64,000 bases of DNA from Mucilaginibacter phenanthrenivorans. GTDB taxonomy: Bacteria; Bacteroidota; Bacteroidia; Sphingobacteriales; Sphingobacteriaceae. Positions 10,182 to 18,356 of the stretch are shown here, in pieces. Location of the stretch: contig NZ_JAHVAP010000001.1 in NCBI RefSeq assembly GCF_024721155.1, forward strand, positions 868,001-932,000, in the 5' to 3' direction. Within the stretch, counting starts at the first letter, position 1. Each line of letters opens with the position of its first letter. The notes beneath the pieces are model-generated. The model was not told where the DNA came from. It saw only the letters and a list, made by a program, of their open reading frames with translations, and did no database searches. Position numbers and translations under genes: made by a program.

Positions 10182-11096
10182 TTACCCGTTAGCCAGCCTT
10201 GTCATTACGGGTGAGGAACCGGTATATTTTTTAAAAAAATTGGCGAAATAAGCAGGCTCTTCAAAGCCAAGGCCATTGGCTATCTGTGCAATACTCCAGT
10301 CTGTATGCTTCAATAAGGCGTGAGCCTCCTTTAAAATTCGCGCCGAAATATGCTGACTAGTCGTCTGCCCTGTAACGTCCCTAACAGACCGGTTCAAGTG
10401 ATTTGTATGTACAGAGAGGTTTTTCGCATAATCATTAGCTGTTTTTAATTTCAGGAATTGTTCGGGCGAATCAATAGGAAACTGTCTTTCCAGCAGCTCC
10501 AAAAACAAGTTGGTGATCCGGGCCGCTGCGCTGGTATTGGTTTCGTACAAAGTAACCGGCGCTATCTTTAAGGCTTCATGCATCAGAATGCGCAGGTAAC
10601 TGCGTAACAGATCGTACTTATTGGCATAATCTGAATCCATTTCTTCCATCATCCTGCCAAGTGTCCCCGAGAAAAAGGTTAGCTGCTCGTCGTTTAAAAA
10701 AACAATGTGGTTGCTGCCTACCTTAAACGGGGAGAAGTCTTGCAGGGCGCCTTTATGTTCATGTGATTCGATGAAATCCTGGGTAAACAAACAAAAGCAC
10801 CCCGTTTGCGGTCCGGGTCCGGATTCCCATGATGACGGTACCGAGGGACTGGAAAATACCAGCGCGGGTTGGTTAACCACCACCTTCGTGTCCGCATAGT
10901 GCATTATTCCATTACCTATCACCAATGCTATTTTATAAAAATCCCGACGGCTGAACGGCGTCCTGGTGAGGCAGGGTTTACGCAAAAAAACGTTGAAATG
11001 TCCCTGCCCGGTATTGTTCTCAGCAAATACCCTTTGGTTCTCAACGGGGTGGCGACGATAGAATTCTTCGAGTGTTTCCGTGTTAAGCATGTTCAA
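10182..11096 (-). CDS. AraC family transcriptional regulator
   Basis: A 304-aa protein with a degenerate cupin-like N-terminal half (ALVIGNGIMHYADTKVVVNQPALVFSSP) and a standard C-terminal AraC DNA-binding domain (AKNLSVHTNHLNRSVRDVTG; WSIAQIANGLGFEEPAYFANFFKKY). It is transcribed away from the DHA2 exporter gene and the 133-bp gap holds a 21-bp-phased direct repeat. This arrangement is typical of a regulator that controls its divergent efflux pump. The ligand is unknown. Confidence 0.88.
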   Translation of the reverse strand: MNMLNTETLEEFYRRHPVENQRVFAENNTGQGHFNVFLRKPCLTRTPFSRRDFYKIALVIGNGIMHYADTKVVVNQPALVFSSPSVPSSWESGPGPQTGCFCLFTQDFIESHEHKGALQDFSPFKVGSNHIVFLNDEQLTFFSGTLGRMMEEMDSDYANKYDLLRSYLRILMHEALKIAPVTLYETNTSAAARITNLFLELLERQFPIDSPEQFLKLKTANDYAKNLSVHTNHLNRSVRDVTGQTTSQHISARILKEAHALLKHTDWSIAQIANGLGFEEPAYFANFFKKYTGSSPVMTRLANG

Positions 11097-11161
11097 AGGT
11101 ATCCATTATTTGATTATTATAAGCAATATGACGATTTGATGATATACAAAAAACAAATTGT

Positions 11162-11197
11162 TTGAATATTATAAATATCTGCTTGAATACTATAAAT
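11162..11197 (+). promoter_or_regulatory. AraC-type operator: two direct repeats 21 bp apart
   Basis: TTGAATATTATAAAT (11162-11176) is repeated as TTGAATACTATAAAT (11183-11197), 14 of 15 bases identical with start-to-start spacing of exactly 21 bp, i.e. two helical turns. AraC-family proteins bind such head-to-tail sites. The second copy ends 20 bp before the promoter-like TACTTTTG at 11218, overlapping where a -33 element would be, as expected for an activator site for the exporter gene. Confidence 0.6.
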
Positions 11198-11217
11198 GCG
11201 AAACAGCCGAGCCCCGC

Positions 11218-11225
11218 TACTTTTG
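11218..11225 (+). promoter_or_regulatory. Bacteroidota -7 element of the DHA2 exporter gene
   Basis: TACTTTTG fits the TAnnTTTG consensus and lies only five bases before ATG 11230, implying a nearly leaderless transcript. No matching -33 TTTG is seen at the usual spacing, which agrees with a promoter that needs an activator bound at the adjacent repeats. Confidence 0.5.
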
Positions 11226-11229
11226 CGCT

Positions 11230-12789
11230 ATGGAAACCGGTTTTAGAAAATGGATCATTGTTGTTACGATCATTACCTCCACTATAATTGAGCTTATTGA
11301 CACCACTATTGTCAATGTATCGATCAATACCATGAGCGGGAACCTGGGTGCTTCGCTGGAGGACACCGCCTGGGTTATCACCTCTTATGCCATTGCGAAT
11401 GTGATCATTATCCCGATGACGAGCTTCCTTGCGGAAAAGATCGGCAGAAAGCAATACTACATTGGATCTATATTATTATTTACGTTGGCTTCCGCTATGT
11501 GCGGGTTCTCCCACAATTTATGGGAACTGGTAGCTTTCCGTTTTTTCCAGGGAATTGGAGGTGGCGCTTTATTGTCCACTTCGCAGTCCATTCTTTTCGA
11601 AACCTTTCCGGTAAAGGAACGTGCAACCGCCAGCGGGATCTTCAGCCTGGGGATAATTATCGGTCCATCCATAGGGCCGGTGATGGGTGGCTATATCGTT
11701 GACAATTTATCATGGCAATGGATTTTTTATGTGAATATTCCCATCGGGCTTTTAGCTGCAGTTTTATCCTATATTTACCTTAAGCCCACAAAAAAAACTG
11801 AAGACGGGCGAAGTATCGATTGGCTCGGCATCTTTCTATTGGCAGTTGGTGTCGGCTCCCTTCAGGTTATATTGGAAAGAGGGGAGACCGATGACTGGTT
11901 CGCAGCGACATATATCATTGTACTAACAATAATTTCGACTCTTTCTCTTGCTATTTTAGTTTGGTGGGAACTCAACATCGAACACCCGGTAATTAACTTG
12001 CGTGTTTTAAAAAGCACCACATTGTCTATTTCAGCGATTATGACCTTTGTGCTGGGCTTTGGCTTGTTCAGCGCGGTTTTTGTTTTCCCGTTGTATTCTC
12101 AGCGCATTATAGGCTATTCGGCGTTCCAGACGGGCACTATGCTGTTACCCGGAACATTGATGGCCGCAATGATCTCACCTTTTTTAGGTAAAATGCTACA
12201 GAGCGGCATTCGCCCGCAATACCTCATCATCCTTGGCTTTGGTTTGTCAGCCATCTTTGGATATATGATGTCAGGCTCGAACCTGGAAACCGGTGGTGCA
12301 TATTTCTTCATTCCGCTGATATGCCGGGGACTTGGCGCTGCATTGTTAATCGTGCCATTAACGGCGCTGGCCGTTTCCGAATTGAAACCGGCTGAAATAC
12401 CACAAGGGGCGGCCCTCAATAATATGATGCGGCAAATGGGCGGGTCATTTGGAATAGCACTTATCAATACTTATATCGCTCACCGTGAAGCAGCAAACCG
12501 TACATCCCTCATCGCCCATGTCACTGCATCTGATCCGTTTACTATTGCGCGCCGCCAGTCCTATATCAGCAATTTCCTGGCTCACGGCGCGACCTATCTT
12601 CGTGCACTCCAGGCATCACTAGGAGCGCTGGAAAATACAGTAGTCAGGCAGACCTTTCTGTTGAGTTATATGGATGCGTTCCTGCTGCTTGCAATTTTAA
12701 ATGCATGCTGCATCCCGTTAGTGATCCTTACTATCAAAAAGAGACCGGTCGCAAAGGTGGGTAAGGTAGAGCTGCCGGATGCGCACTGA
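11230..12789 (+). CDS. DHA2 family (EmrB/QacA type) MFS multidrug exporter
   Basis: Inner-membrane proton-driven drug exporter of 519 aa with about 14 hydrophobic helices. ATG 11230 is chosen because it starts just before the first membrane helix; the longer TTG frame from 11158 would run through the operator repeats. Family marks are ELIDTTIVNV in helix 1, RFFQGIGGGALL, the antiporter motif GPSIGPVMGGY, and WQWIFYVNIPIG. No membrane-fusion (EmrA) partner is next to it. The divergent AraC gene and the direct-repeat site upstream point to inducible expression. Substrates cannot be predicted. Confidence 0.9.
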   Translation: METGFRKWIIVVTIITSTIIELIDTTIVNVSINTMSGNLGASLEDTAWVITSYAIANVIIIPMTSFLAEKIGRKQYYIGSILLFTLASAMCGFSHNLWELVAFRFFQGIGGGALLSTSQSILFETFPVKERATASGIFSLGIIIGPSIGPVMGGYIVDNLSWQWIFYVNIPIGLLAAVLSYIYLKPTKKTEDGRSIDWLGIFLLAVGVGSLQVILERGETDDWFAATYIIVLTIISTLSLAILVWWELNIEHPVINLRVLKSTTLSISAIMTFVLGFGLFSAVFVFPLYSQRIIGYSAFQTGTMLLPGTLMAAMISPFLGKMLQSGIRPQYLIILGFGLSAIFGYMMSGSNLETGGAYFFIPLICRGLGAALLIVPLTALAVSELKPAEIPQGAALNNMMRQMGGSFGIALINTYIAHREAANRTSLIAHVTASDPFTIARRQSYISNFLAHGATYLRALQASLGALENTVVRQTFLLSYMDAFLLLAILNACCIPLVILTIKKRPVAKVGKVELPDAH

Positions 12790-12859
12790 TTACGGATGGC
12801 CAAATCAAAACTTTGTTCCAAAATTGTAATGAATATTTGACCTACCACATTTCATTGAA

Positions 12860-12895
12860 TACACACTTAATTCAGAGTTGAGAATTAAGTGTGTA
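12860..12895. terminator. Convergent-gene stem-loop
   Basis: A perfect 14-bp stem (TACACACTTAATTC paired with GAATTAAGTGTGTA) with an 8-base loop sits between the stops of the exporter (+) and the gap-like gene (-). It can serve both directions, though it lacks a T-tract. Confidence 0.6.
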
Positions 12896-12907
12896 TAACT
12901 GAAAAAC

Positions 12908-13885
12908 TTAAAGTATGGATACCAGTTCGGCTATGCGATTGGAAATGCCAACCTCATTGTCATACCAGGCCACCACCTTCACCAGTTTTCCAATTGATTT
13001 AGTCAGGTTGCCGTCTACAATTGAGCTGTGGGTATTGCCTAAAATATCAGCCGAAACAAACTGCTCTTCAGTATATTGCAAAATACCCTTTAGCGAATTG
13101 TCTGCATATTGTTTTATTATGGCATTCAGATCTTTAGCTGAAACCTCCTGTTTTAAATTGATTGATAAGTCAACAATCGATCCATCGATCACGGGAACAC
13201 GATAGGAGAACCCGTCCAGTTTGCCCTTCAGTTCCGGCAGAACGTCGCCGATGGCTTTTGCTGCGCCGGTTGTGGTTGGAATTATTGAATGCGGGGCAGA
13301 CCGCGCTCTGCGCAGGTCTTTATGTGGTGCATCCTGTAAATGCTGGTCGGCGGTAAAGGCGTGAACAGTCGCCATATAACCAGATTCAATACCGAATTCC
13401 TTATCCAGGATATATAATACAGGAGCTATGCTGCCCGTGGTACAGGATGCGGTAGAATAAATCTGGTCGCCACCTATCAATTGGTCGTTTACGCCGTGAA
13501 CGATAGTTTTTATCCCACCTGTAGCCGGGGCAGTGATCAAAACCTTTTTCGCGCCGGCGTCAATATGTGCCTGTGCTGCAGACTTATCCGTAAAGCGCCC
13601 GGTCGATTCAATCACTACATCGATCCCAAATTCTCCCCATGGCAGATTTTTGGGATCTCTTTCGCTCAATAATTTGATCTTTTTTCCGTTCACCAGCATA
13701 GCGCCATCTTCTTCGGCTACGGTTCCCGGGAAACGCCCGTGCGCACTGTCATATTTCAGCAGGTGAATCAAGGTTTGGAGGTCCGTCAGGTCATTGATCG
13801 CAACGACTTCAATATCATGTTTATCCTGTAAGGCCCGAAGCGTCATGCGCCCGATACGGCCAAATCCATTAATTGCAATTTTCAT
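12908..13885 (-). CDS. gap: Glyceraldehyde-3-phosphate dehydrogenase, divergent type I paralogue
   Basis: A 325-aa GAPDH: Rossmann motif NGFGRIGR at the N-terminus, catalytic Cys148 and His175 (VHAFTADQ), and the family blocks HKDLRRAR and IIPTTTGAAKA. It converts glyceraldehyde 3-phosphate with NAD(P) and phosphate. The active-site loop reads ASCTTGSIAP instead of the near-universal SCTTNC, and the usual RVPVPTGS block reads RVPVIDGS. So the catalytic dyad is present but flanking residues that shape the pocket differ, suggesting a second, non-housekeeping GAPDH. Its start overlaps the end of the GlxA-like regulator gene by 17 bp on the same strand, so the two are probably co-transcribed. Confidence 0.9.
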   Translation of the reverse strand: MKIAINGFGRIGRMTLRALQDKHDIEVVAINDLTDLQTLIHLLKYDSAHGRFPGTVAEEDGAMLVNGKKIKLLSERDPKNLPWGEFGIDVVIESTGRFTDKSAAQAHIDAGAKKVLITAPATGGIKTIVHGVNDQLIGGDQIYSTASCTTGSIAPVLYILDKEFGIESGYMATVHAFTADQHLQDAPHKDLRRARSAPHSIIPTTTGAAKAIGDVLPELKGKLDGFSYRVPVIDGSIVDLSINLKQEVSAKDLNAIIKQYADNSLKGILQYTEEQFVSADILGNTHSSIVDGNLTKSIGKLVKVVAWYDNEVGISNRIAELVSIL

Positions 13886-14753
13886 ATTTCTGTAGTTTTA
13901 AAAGTCTTTTGTAATCAGATGGCGTAACAGCCAGGTGTCTTAAAAATAACCTTCGCATGGATACCAGGCTACCCAAGCCACAACGCAAAGCAATCTGTTC
14001 CAGGGGAACATCGCTTTCCTCAATACAGAGCCGGGCCGCTTCCACACGAAGTTTTTCAATATATTTTGCCGGGGAGATGCCGGTTTGCCTGGTAAAGACC
14101 CGGGTGAAGTTCCGGTGACTCATGTTCATTTTTTCCGCTAAGCGCCCTACATCCAGTGGCTCATGCAAACGTTCTGCCAGCCATTCCTTTAGCTGTATTG
14201 CAACGGGTGAAGTATCAACCAAGCTACCAAACTGTACCTGGTAAGCCTGCTTGTTCAGGTGAAAAAAGATAAGTCTTCGGGCTATTTCCGCTGCCACAGC
14301 CCGCCCGCAATCTTCTTCCACCATTGCTAACGCGAGGTCGATCCCGGAGGAAACGCCGCCGGATGTGAACAGTTGCCCATCTCTTGAGTGAAAGAAATTC
14401 CGATCTGGCAACATGCCTGACTTTTCCAGAACGGAACTGCCGACCCCCACAAAACCTATCCGGCGGATTCGGTTATGCGCCACTGATAGCCATTCATAAA
14501 ATTCCGTGTAGTTTGATCCTGAATCGCTCCCAACAATTAACAACGTATCTATAGTTCCCTCCAGATCTGTTAACTGTAAACAATTGATTTCAATCCCTGA
14601 AGAAGCGCGCACCGGTCCTGTACCCGGCGAAACCAATACGACATCGTAAATCCCCCGGAGCCTGTCCGCATGGTTGAATACATCCACCGGACCGGCGAAA
14701 TCCATCAGTAAATTACCGGACATAACCGCGATCGCGATCTTCTTTCTATCCAT
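13869..14753 (-). CDS. GlxA-type regulator: DJ-1/PfpI domain plus AraC HTH
   Basis: A 294-aa protein with an N-terminal DJ-1/PfpI-like domain (residues ~5-170; SGNLLMDFAGPVDVFNHAD, later TSGGVSSGIDLALAMVEEDCG) and a C-terminal AraC DNA-binding domain (RLAEKMNMSHRNFTRVFTRQ; VPLEQIALRCGLGS). In relatives the elbow often has a cysteine (CTGA); here that place reads GVGS, so the domain is probably a ligand sensor without catalysis. It overlaps the gap-like gene downstream and is divergent from an MFS exporter at 14979, which are its likely targets. Signal unknown. Confidence 0.87.
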   Translation of the reverse strand: MDRKKIAIAVMSGNLLMDFAGPVDVFNHADRLRGIYDVVLVSPGTGPVRASSGIEINCLQLTDLEGTIDTLLIVGSDSGSNYTEFYEWLSVAHNRIRRIGFVGVGSSVLEKSGMLPDRNFFHSRDGQLFTSGGVSSGIDLALAMVEEDCGRAVAAEIARRLIFFHLNKQAYQVQFGSLVDTSPVAIQLKEWLAERLHEPLDVGRLAEKMNMSHRNFTRVFTRQTGISPAKYIEKLRVEAARLCIEESDVPLEQIALRCGLGSLVSMRRLFLRHLAVTPSDYKRLLKLQKYENCN

Positions 14754-14944
14754 AAGTCAAAATTAAAACATTGTATTCCTGTCTCAAAGGACATAAATTA
14801 TACAATTTAGGCCATCACAGGTAAATTACCATATATTCCCGGCCTATGGTTACCTGGCGTTATTTATTTTAGCACGCCGGTTTATTTATTGTGTTTTTAA
14901 AGTAAAGTGTTATTTATACACTATGCTCCGTTTTAAATTGTACT

Positions 14945-14952
14945 TATCTTTG
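14945..14952 (+). promoter_or_regulatory. -7 promoter element upstream of the 14979 MFS gene
   Basis: TATCTTTG matches TAnnTTTG and lies 26 bp before the start codon. No clear -33 element at the normal spacing was found. Confidence 0.45.
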
Positions 14953-14978
14953 CCTCGTTACCCTCATTTAATAAGATC

Positions 14979-16181
14979 ATGCAAGCAGAGATCAGCGCCG
15001 ACAATTCTTCATCCAAAGTTGGTTTAACAATAGCCGGATATGTTATCTTCACATTTGTCGGTTATTTTATAATAGGTTTATCGCTCGGTATTTTACCTGT
15101 ATTTATCCATAGGCAATTGGGATATAGCGCCATGATAGCCGGGATAGTTATCAGCCTGCAGTATATTACCACATTTATTTTCAGGGGGTATGCAGGACGA
15201 ATAGTTGATAAAAAGGGACCTAAACCTGCTGTAATTTCAGGCATGATAGGTTTCGCAATAAGTGGCGTGTTGTTATTTTTAGCTTATCTGCTTAAAAGTA
15301 ACCCTCCAATTTGCTTAGGTATAATTGTGCTAACGCGGTTAATGACAGGCTTTGGTGAGGGTTTAATTGGTTCCAGCCCCATTAACTGGGTAATTATTGC
15401 CGTTGGCGATACACATACGGCCAAAGCAATTTCTTATAATGGTATTGCGAGTTATGGGGCACTGGCAATTGGAGCACCTATTGGTATAATTATTAATAAT
15501 GCCTTTGGAATGAGCAGCATGGGGATACTTATTGTTGCGGCAGCTGTAGCAGGGTTGTTTTATGCCAGGAGCAAAACAGCTTTGAAGGAAAACAGTATTG
15601 CCCCGCCCGAATCTTTTTTGAAGGTATTAAGAACAGTAGCGCCATACGGAATTTGCCTTACCCTGGCAGGTCTGGGCTTCGGTACAATCTCAACATTCAT
15701 TACGCTTTACTATGCATATTTAAACTGGACGAATGCAGTTTTATGCTTATCCGTTTTTAGTACTATGTTTATTGCGGGGCGTATTTTGTTTGCGAGAGCA
15801 ATAAATAGTTACGGCGGTATTAAAACAGCGATCTTTTTCCTTTCTTTAGAATCGATGGGACTATTGGTACTATGGATTGCCAACACTCCCCAAATAGCGC
15901 TGATAGGCGCAGGAATTACCGGACTCGGGTTTTCATTGATCTTCCCGGCCTTAGGTGTCGAAGCTGTTAAACGTGTACCCGGTTCTAATAAAGGCGCGGC
16001 ACTAGGTAGTTATGGCCTATTTCTTGATCTGTCATTAGGATTGACAGGCCCTTTGATTGGGGGAGTAGCGAGTCACTTCGGAATGACGTACATATTTCTT
16101 TTTAGTATGATAATGGTGTTGATAGGGTTGATGCTGGCAGTTGTTATTTACAGCAGGAGAAAGCCTGCGGTATTTGTATAA
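14979..16181 (+). CDS. MFS transporter (arabinose-efflux/YhhS-like)
   Basis: A 400-aa, twelve-helix major facilitator. The signature loop between helices 2 and 3 is RGYAGRIVDKKGPKPAV, and helix 4-5 carries RLMTGFGEGLIGSSPINWVI. The second half repeats the pattern (AGRILFARAINSYGGIKTA). Such proteins usually export sugars or drugs through the inner membrane. It is divergent from the GlxA-type regulator with a 225-bp gap, so control by that regulator is plausible. No substrate can be given. Confidence 0.88.
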   Translation: MQAEISADNSSSKVGLTIAGYVIFTFVGYFIIGLSLGILPVFIHRQLGYSAMIAGIVISLQYITTFIFRGYAGRIVDKKGPKPAVISGMIGFAISGVLLFLAYLLKSNPPICLGIIVLTRLMTGFGEGLIGSSPINWVIIAVGDTHTAKAISYNGIASYGALAIGAPIGIIINNAFGMSSMGILIVAAAVAGLFYARSKTALKENSIAPPESFLKVLRTVAPYGICLTLAGLGFGTISTFITLYYAYLNWTNAVLCLSVFSTMFIAGRILFARAINSYGGIKTAIFFLSLESMGLLVLWIANTPQIALIGAGITGLGFSLIFPALGVEAVKRVPGSNKGAALGSYGLFLDLSLGLTGPLIGGVASHFGMTYIFLFSMIMVLIGLMLAVVIYSRRKPAVFV

Positions 16182-16381
16182 TTGATTTCGGATACGTCGA
16201 AATATTTCTGGCACACTCGGGTAAGCGGGATGGCTTTTTATCAACTCAGCTTATGGGTACAGAACTACTTTCCATCGATTTTTTTAGCGTTAAGGTAGGG
16301 GCAGCTTACTTCGCAATAAAGCGAGGTTGGCCAAATTTTAGTCCATGATTGTTAAAGTGGCAGGAATCTCAAAGTGTTTGG

Positions 16382-16389
16382 TAACTTTG
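16382..16389 (+). promoter_or_regulatory. -7 promoter element of the small protein/RRM pair
   Basis: TAACTTTG fits TAnnTTTG and ends four bases before ATG 16394, again suggesting a nearly leaderless mRNA. Confidence 0.45.
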
Positions 16390-16393
16390 CTTG

Positions 16394-16615
16394 ATGAATC
16401 CACAGGAACTGATTGCTTATTTTGAAAGCGCAACGCTACCGGAAAACCTGCGCCTTGACCGGGCATCTACACAGCTGGAGGTTGAAGCCGCGGTAAAGCG
16501 TAATATCGAAACGATGCTGTTAAATTCCGACAGCGGCCGCGCAATGAACCGCCTGCTGCAAATAAAAAAGGCACTGGAAACACCCTATAGTGGTCCGGAA
16601 ATTCCGAAATTATAA
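16394..16615 (+). CDS. Small helical protein, DUF6965-like
   Basis: A 73-aa soluble protein with no signal peptide. The order ELIAYFESATLPENLRLD then a helical second half (NIETMLLNSDSGRAMNRLLQIKKAL) resembles the small DUF6965 proteins of Bacteroidota, but I am not certain. ATG 16394 directly follows a promoter-like TAACTTTG; the TTG one codon earlier is unlikely. It ends 6 bp before the RRM gene, so the two are co-transcribed. No function is known to me. Confidence 0.6.
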   Translation: MNPQELIAYFESATLPENLRLDRASTQLEVEAAVKRNIETMLLNSDSGRAMNRLLQIKKALETPYSGPEIPKL

Positions 16616-16621
16616 AAGGTT

Positions 16622-16927
16622 ATGGCAAAATTATTCGTTGTTGGTTTCCCGAAGGACAAGACAGAAGTAGAACTGCTGGAGATGTTCAGCGTTCATGGAA
16701 CGGTGAATACGATTACGATTGTCACAGATCAGCATACCGGCGCAAGCAAAGGTTATGGTTTTGTGACGATGACCGACCAGGCCGGCGCAGACCGCGCTAT
16801 TGCAGCGCTGGACGGTGCAGAATTTGGTGACCGGCAAATGAGTGTTCGGATAGCTGAAACAAAAAATGTGGTTAGCCAGCAGGTGACTAGCATTGTGAAA
16901 GGAAAAAGACCGAGAAAGACAAGGTAA
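16622..16927 (+). CDS. RRM-domain RNA-binding protein
   Basis: A 101-aa single RNA-recognition motif protein. RNP2 is LFVVGF (residues 4-9) and RNP1 is KGYGFVTM, with the aromatic residues that stack on bases in place. The C-terminal ~20 residues are basic (KGKRPRKTR), as in cold-induced RRM proteins of bacteria. It probably binds single-stranded RNA as a chaperone or translation modulator. It follows the 73-aa gene by 6 bp. Confidence 0.9.
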   Translation: MAKLFVVGFPKDKTEVELLEMFSVHGTVNTITIVTDQHTGASKGYGFVTMTDQAGADRAIAALDGAEFGDRQMSVRIAETKNVVSQQVTSIVKGKRPRKTR

Positions 16928-17078
16928 GTAATTATCCATCTTTTACTTTGGCGAGGAATAAATCGTCATCAGCCGTTTTTTGTCCATTTGGCATTTGCGG
17001 CAGTTAATTTAAAACATAGCAAAATTGTCCAAACATTTCGGGCACTTTAATTAATCAGCATAGTGGGAAATAGACTAG

Positions 17079-17513
17079 TTAATCTATTTGTTTGGCTTCT
17101 ACCCACATCGATTTTTTGTCAAAATCGGCAAAAAATTGCACACCGGCTCTGCAAAAAGTTCTTACTAATTTGTTATCTAACTTAGTTGGTAACCAGCTCT
17201 TTGAGTCGTTTATCACCCTTATTACTTCTTCATCCATACCGCTACCGGCTGCAAGAATGGTGTAAATATTGCTAATGCTGCCATCTGGCTCAATGATAAA
17301 GCTTACGTAAGTTGTACCCACTTTCCGGTTTTCATAGGCTATAACTGGCGGACGGGCATTTTTTTCAACATATATATTAAAAGCTTTAAAACCACCAGGA
17401 TAATTTTTTTCGACGCTACCTGTTACGATTGTGTCAGCGACGCTTATTGAATTTTGCGCGTTAGCTTTATAAAATATGGAGACTAAAAAGACAAGGACTA
17501 TGACGTTCTTCAT
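17079..17513 (-). CDS. Periplasmic TonB C-terminal-domain-like protein
   Basis: A 144-aa protein with signal peptide MKNVIVLVFLVSIFYKANAQ and one TonB C-terminal-like fold (PPVIAYENRKVGTTYVSFII, EPDGSISNIYTILAAGSGMDEE). In TonB this domain contacts receptors, but this protein lacks the N-terminal membrane anchor and Pro-rich linker, so it is a stand-alone domain probably free in the periplasm. The longer frame that begins at 17642 runs back through a tRNA-like repeat and is rejected. No operon partner is visible. Confidence 0.75.
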   Translation of the reverse strand: MKNVIVLVFLVSIFYKANAQNSISVADTIVTGSVEKNYPGGFKAFNIYVEKNARPPVIAYENRKVGTTYVSFIIEPDGSISNIYTILAAGSGMDEEVIRVINDSKSWLPTKLDNKLVRTFCRAGVQFFADFDKKSMWVEAKQID

Positions 17514-17891
17514 AAAACAAGGATAGTAAATTTCCGGGAAATAAGTTAGGAAGGAGTAACACGAACCTATCAAATAACAACAAAGCCCCGATACCATAGT
17601 TTCAAGGCTTTGTACTCCTCGACTTAGTTGGGTCGAACCCATTTAGAGAGGATTTGATATGATATCACGAATTTCAGTTAAAATGCAAGTTACTTCGACT
17701 CGGCATTTAGAGCGTTTTTCCATTTAATCCTCAGCCGGAGAAGATCCGCCAGAAGATCTCTCGTTTTTGTAATTAGGTACAAACTGGCGTTCACTTTGGG
17801 ATATCAGTTCGATATAAATTAAAATTAGGACACTCCTTAGCCCGGTAATTTATTAGATACTCAAAAGCAATTAAAGCAATGAATATGCTTA
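17514..17891. other. Intergenic region with tRNA-linked repeat copy
   Basis: No gene of convincing quality. The part at 17573-17615 is a copy of the sequence downstream of tRNA-Leu(CAA) (see repeat entry), followed at 17616-17645 by a fragment resembling the T-arm and 3' end of a tRNA on the minus strand (ggtcgaaccc). The remaining ~240 bp show nothing I can name. Confidence 0.5.
17573..17615 (-). repeat. Repeat copy 1 of the tRNA-Leu(CAA) 3' flank
   Basis: 43 bp that match 20683-20725 at 41 positions, in the same orientation. In the second place this sequence is the terminator hairpin right after tRNA-Leu(CAA). Here one arm has mutated so the hairpin is imperfect, and a tRNA-like fragment adjoins it. 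It is either a relic of a second tRNA gene or the far boundary of an inserted segment. Confidence 0.7.
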
Positions 17892-18356
17892 TTACTTCAT
17901 GGAATTGTTTACCGGCTGGCTATCAACAAATTGCTCAAAGCTTGTAATTTTCCCGTCTTTCAATTTCCAAACGTGTGCAACCCTTGCTTCAAAATACTTA
18001 CCGGTAGCTTTGTTGGTACCTGTGTAAGTGCCGTACGCAACTACCTTATCATCGCTGGCAACATAGTCTTCAGGCGTAAATTTATAATCCATCCATTCGC
18101 TGCCTAAGCGACTAAAAACATTTTTGGTGATATTCTCCAGGCCAATATAAGTTCCCCCGTATGGGAATCCTTTGGCTTCCGTCCAACTAATATCCTCGGC
18201 AACATACTTGGCAAGATTTCTACCATTTTCCTCAGAGGTCTTACCCTCGTAGGTGCTCCTTACGATCTCCAAATTTGTCATATTGTTTTTATTTAAAGAA
18301 CAACCTGACAGCGTAATAAGCACTGCCAGGTTGAACAGGATTGATGATTTTACCAT
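17892..18356 (-). CDS. NTF2/SnoaL-like lipoprotein
   Basis: A 154-aa protein with lipoprotein signal and lipobox LSGC (Cys19), then a cone-shaped NTF2-like domain (NLEIVRSTYEGKTSEENGRN; HVWKLKDGKITSFEQFVDS). The fold holds small hydrophobic ligands or a catalytic pocket, but no function can be assigned. Its ATG overlaps the end of the upstream MBL-fold gene by 7 bp (ATGGTAA), so the two are translationally coupled and likely work together in the periplasm. Confidence 0.8.
   Translation of the reverse strand: MVKSSILFNLAVLITLSGCSLNKNNMTNLEIVRSTYEGKTSEENGRNLAKYVAEDISWTEAKGFPYGGTYIGLENITKNVFSRLGSEWMDYKFTPEDYVASDDKVVAYGTYTGTNKATGKYFEARVAHVWKLKDGKITSFEQFVDSQPVNNSMK

Noticed and set aside
11158..11229. 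TTG start giving a longer DHA2 exporter
   Set aside because: The extra 24 residues overlap the AT-rich direct repeats and the promoter; ATG 11230 begins a normal first helix.
13162..13766. Several plus-strand open frames opposite the gap-like gene
   Set aside because: They are mirror frames of a well-conserved minus-strand gene and have no protein-like features.
17514..17642. Longer frame for the TonB-like protein starting at 17642
   Set aside because: The extra 43 residues run through the tRNA-linked repeat and precede a good signal peptide, so ATG 17513 is used.
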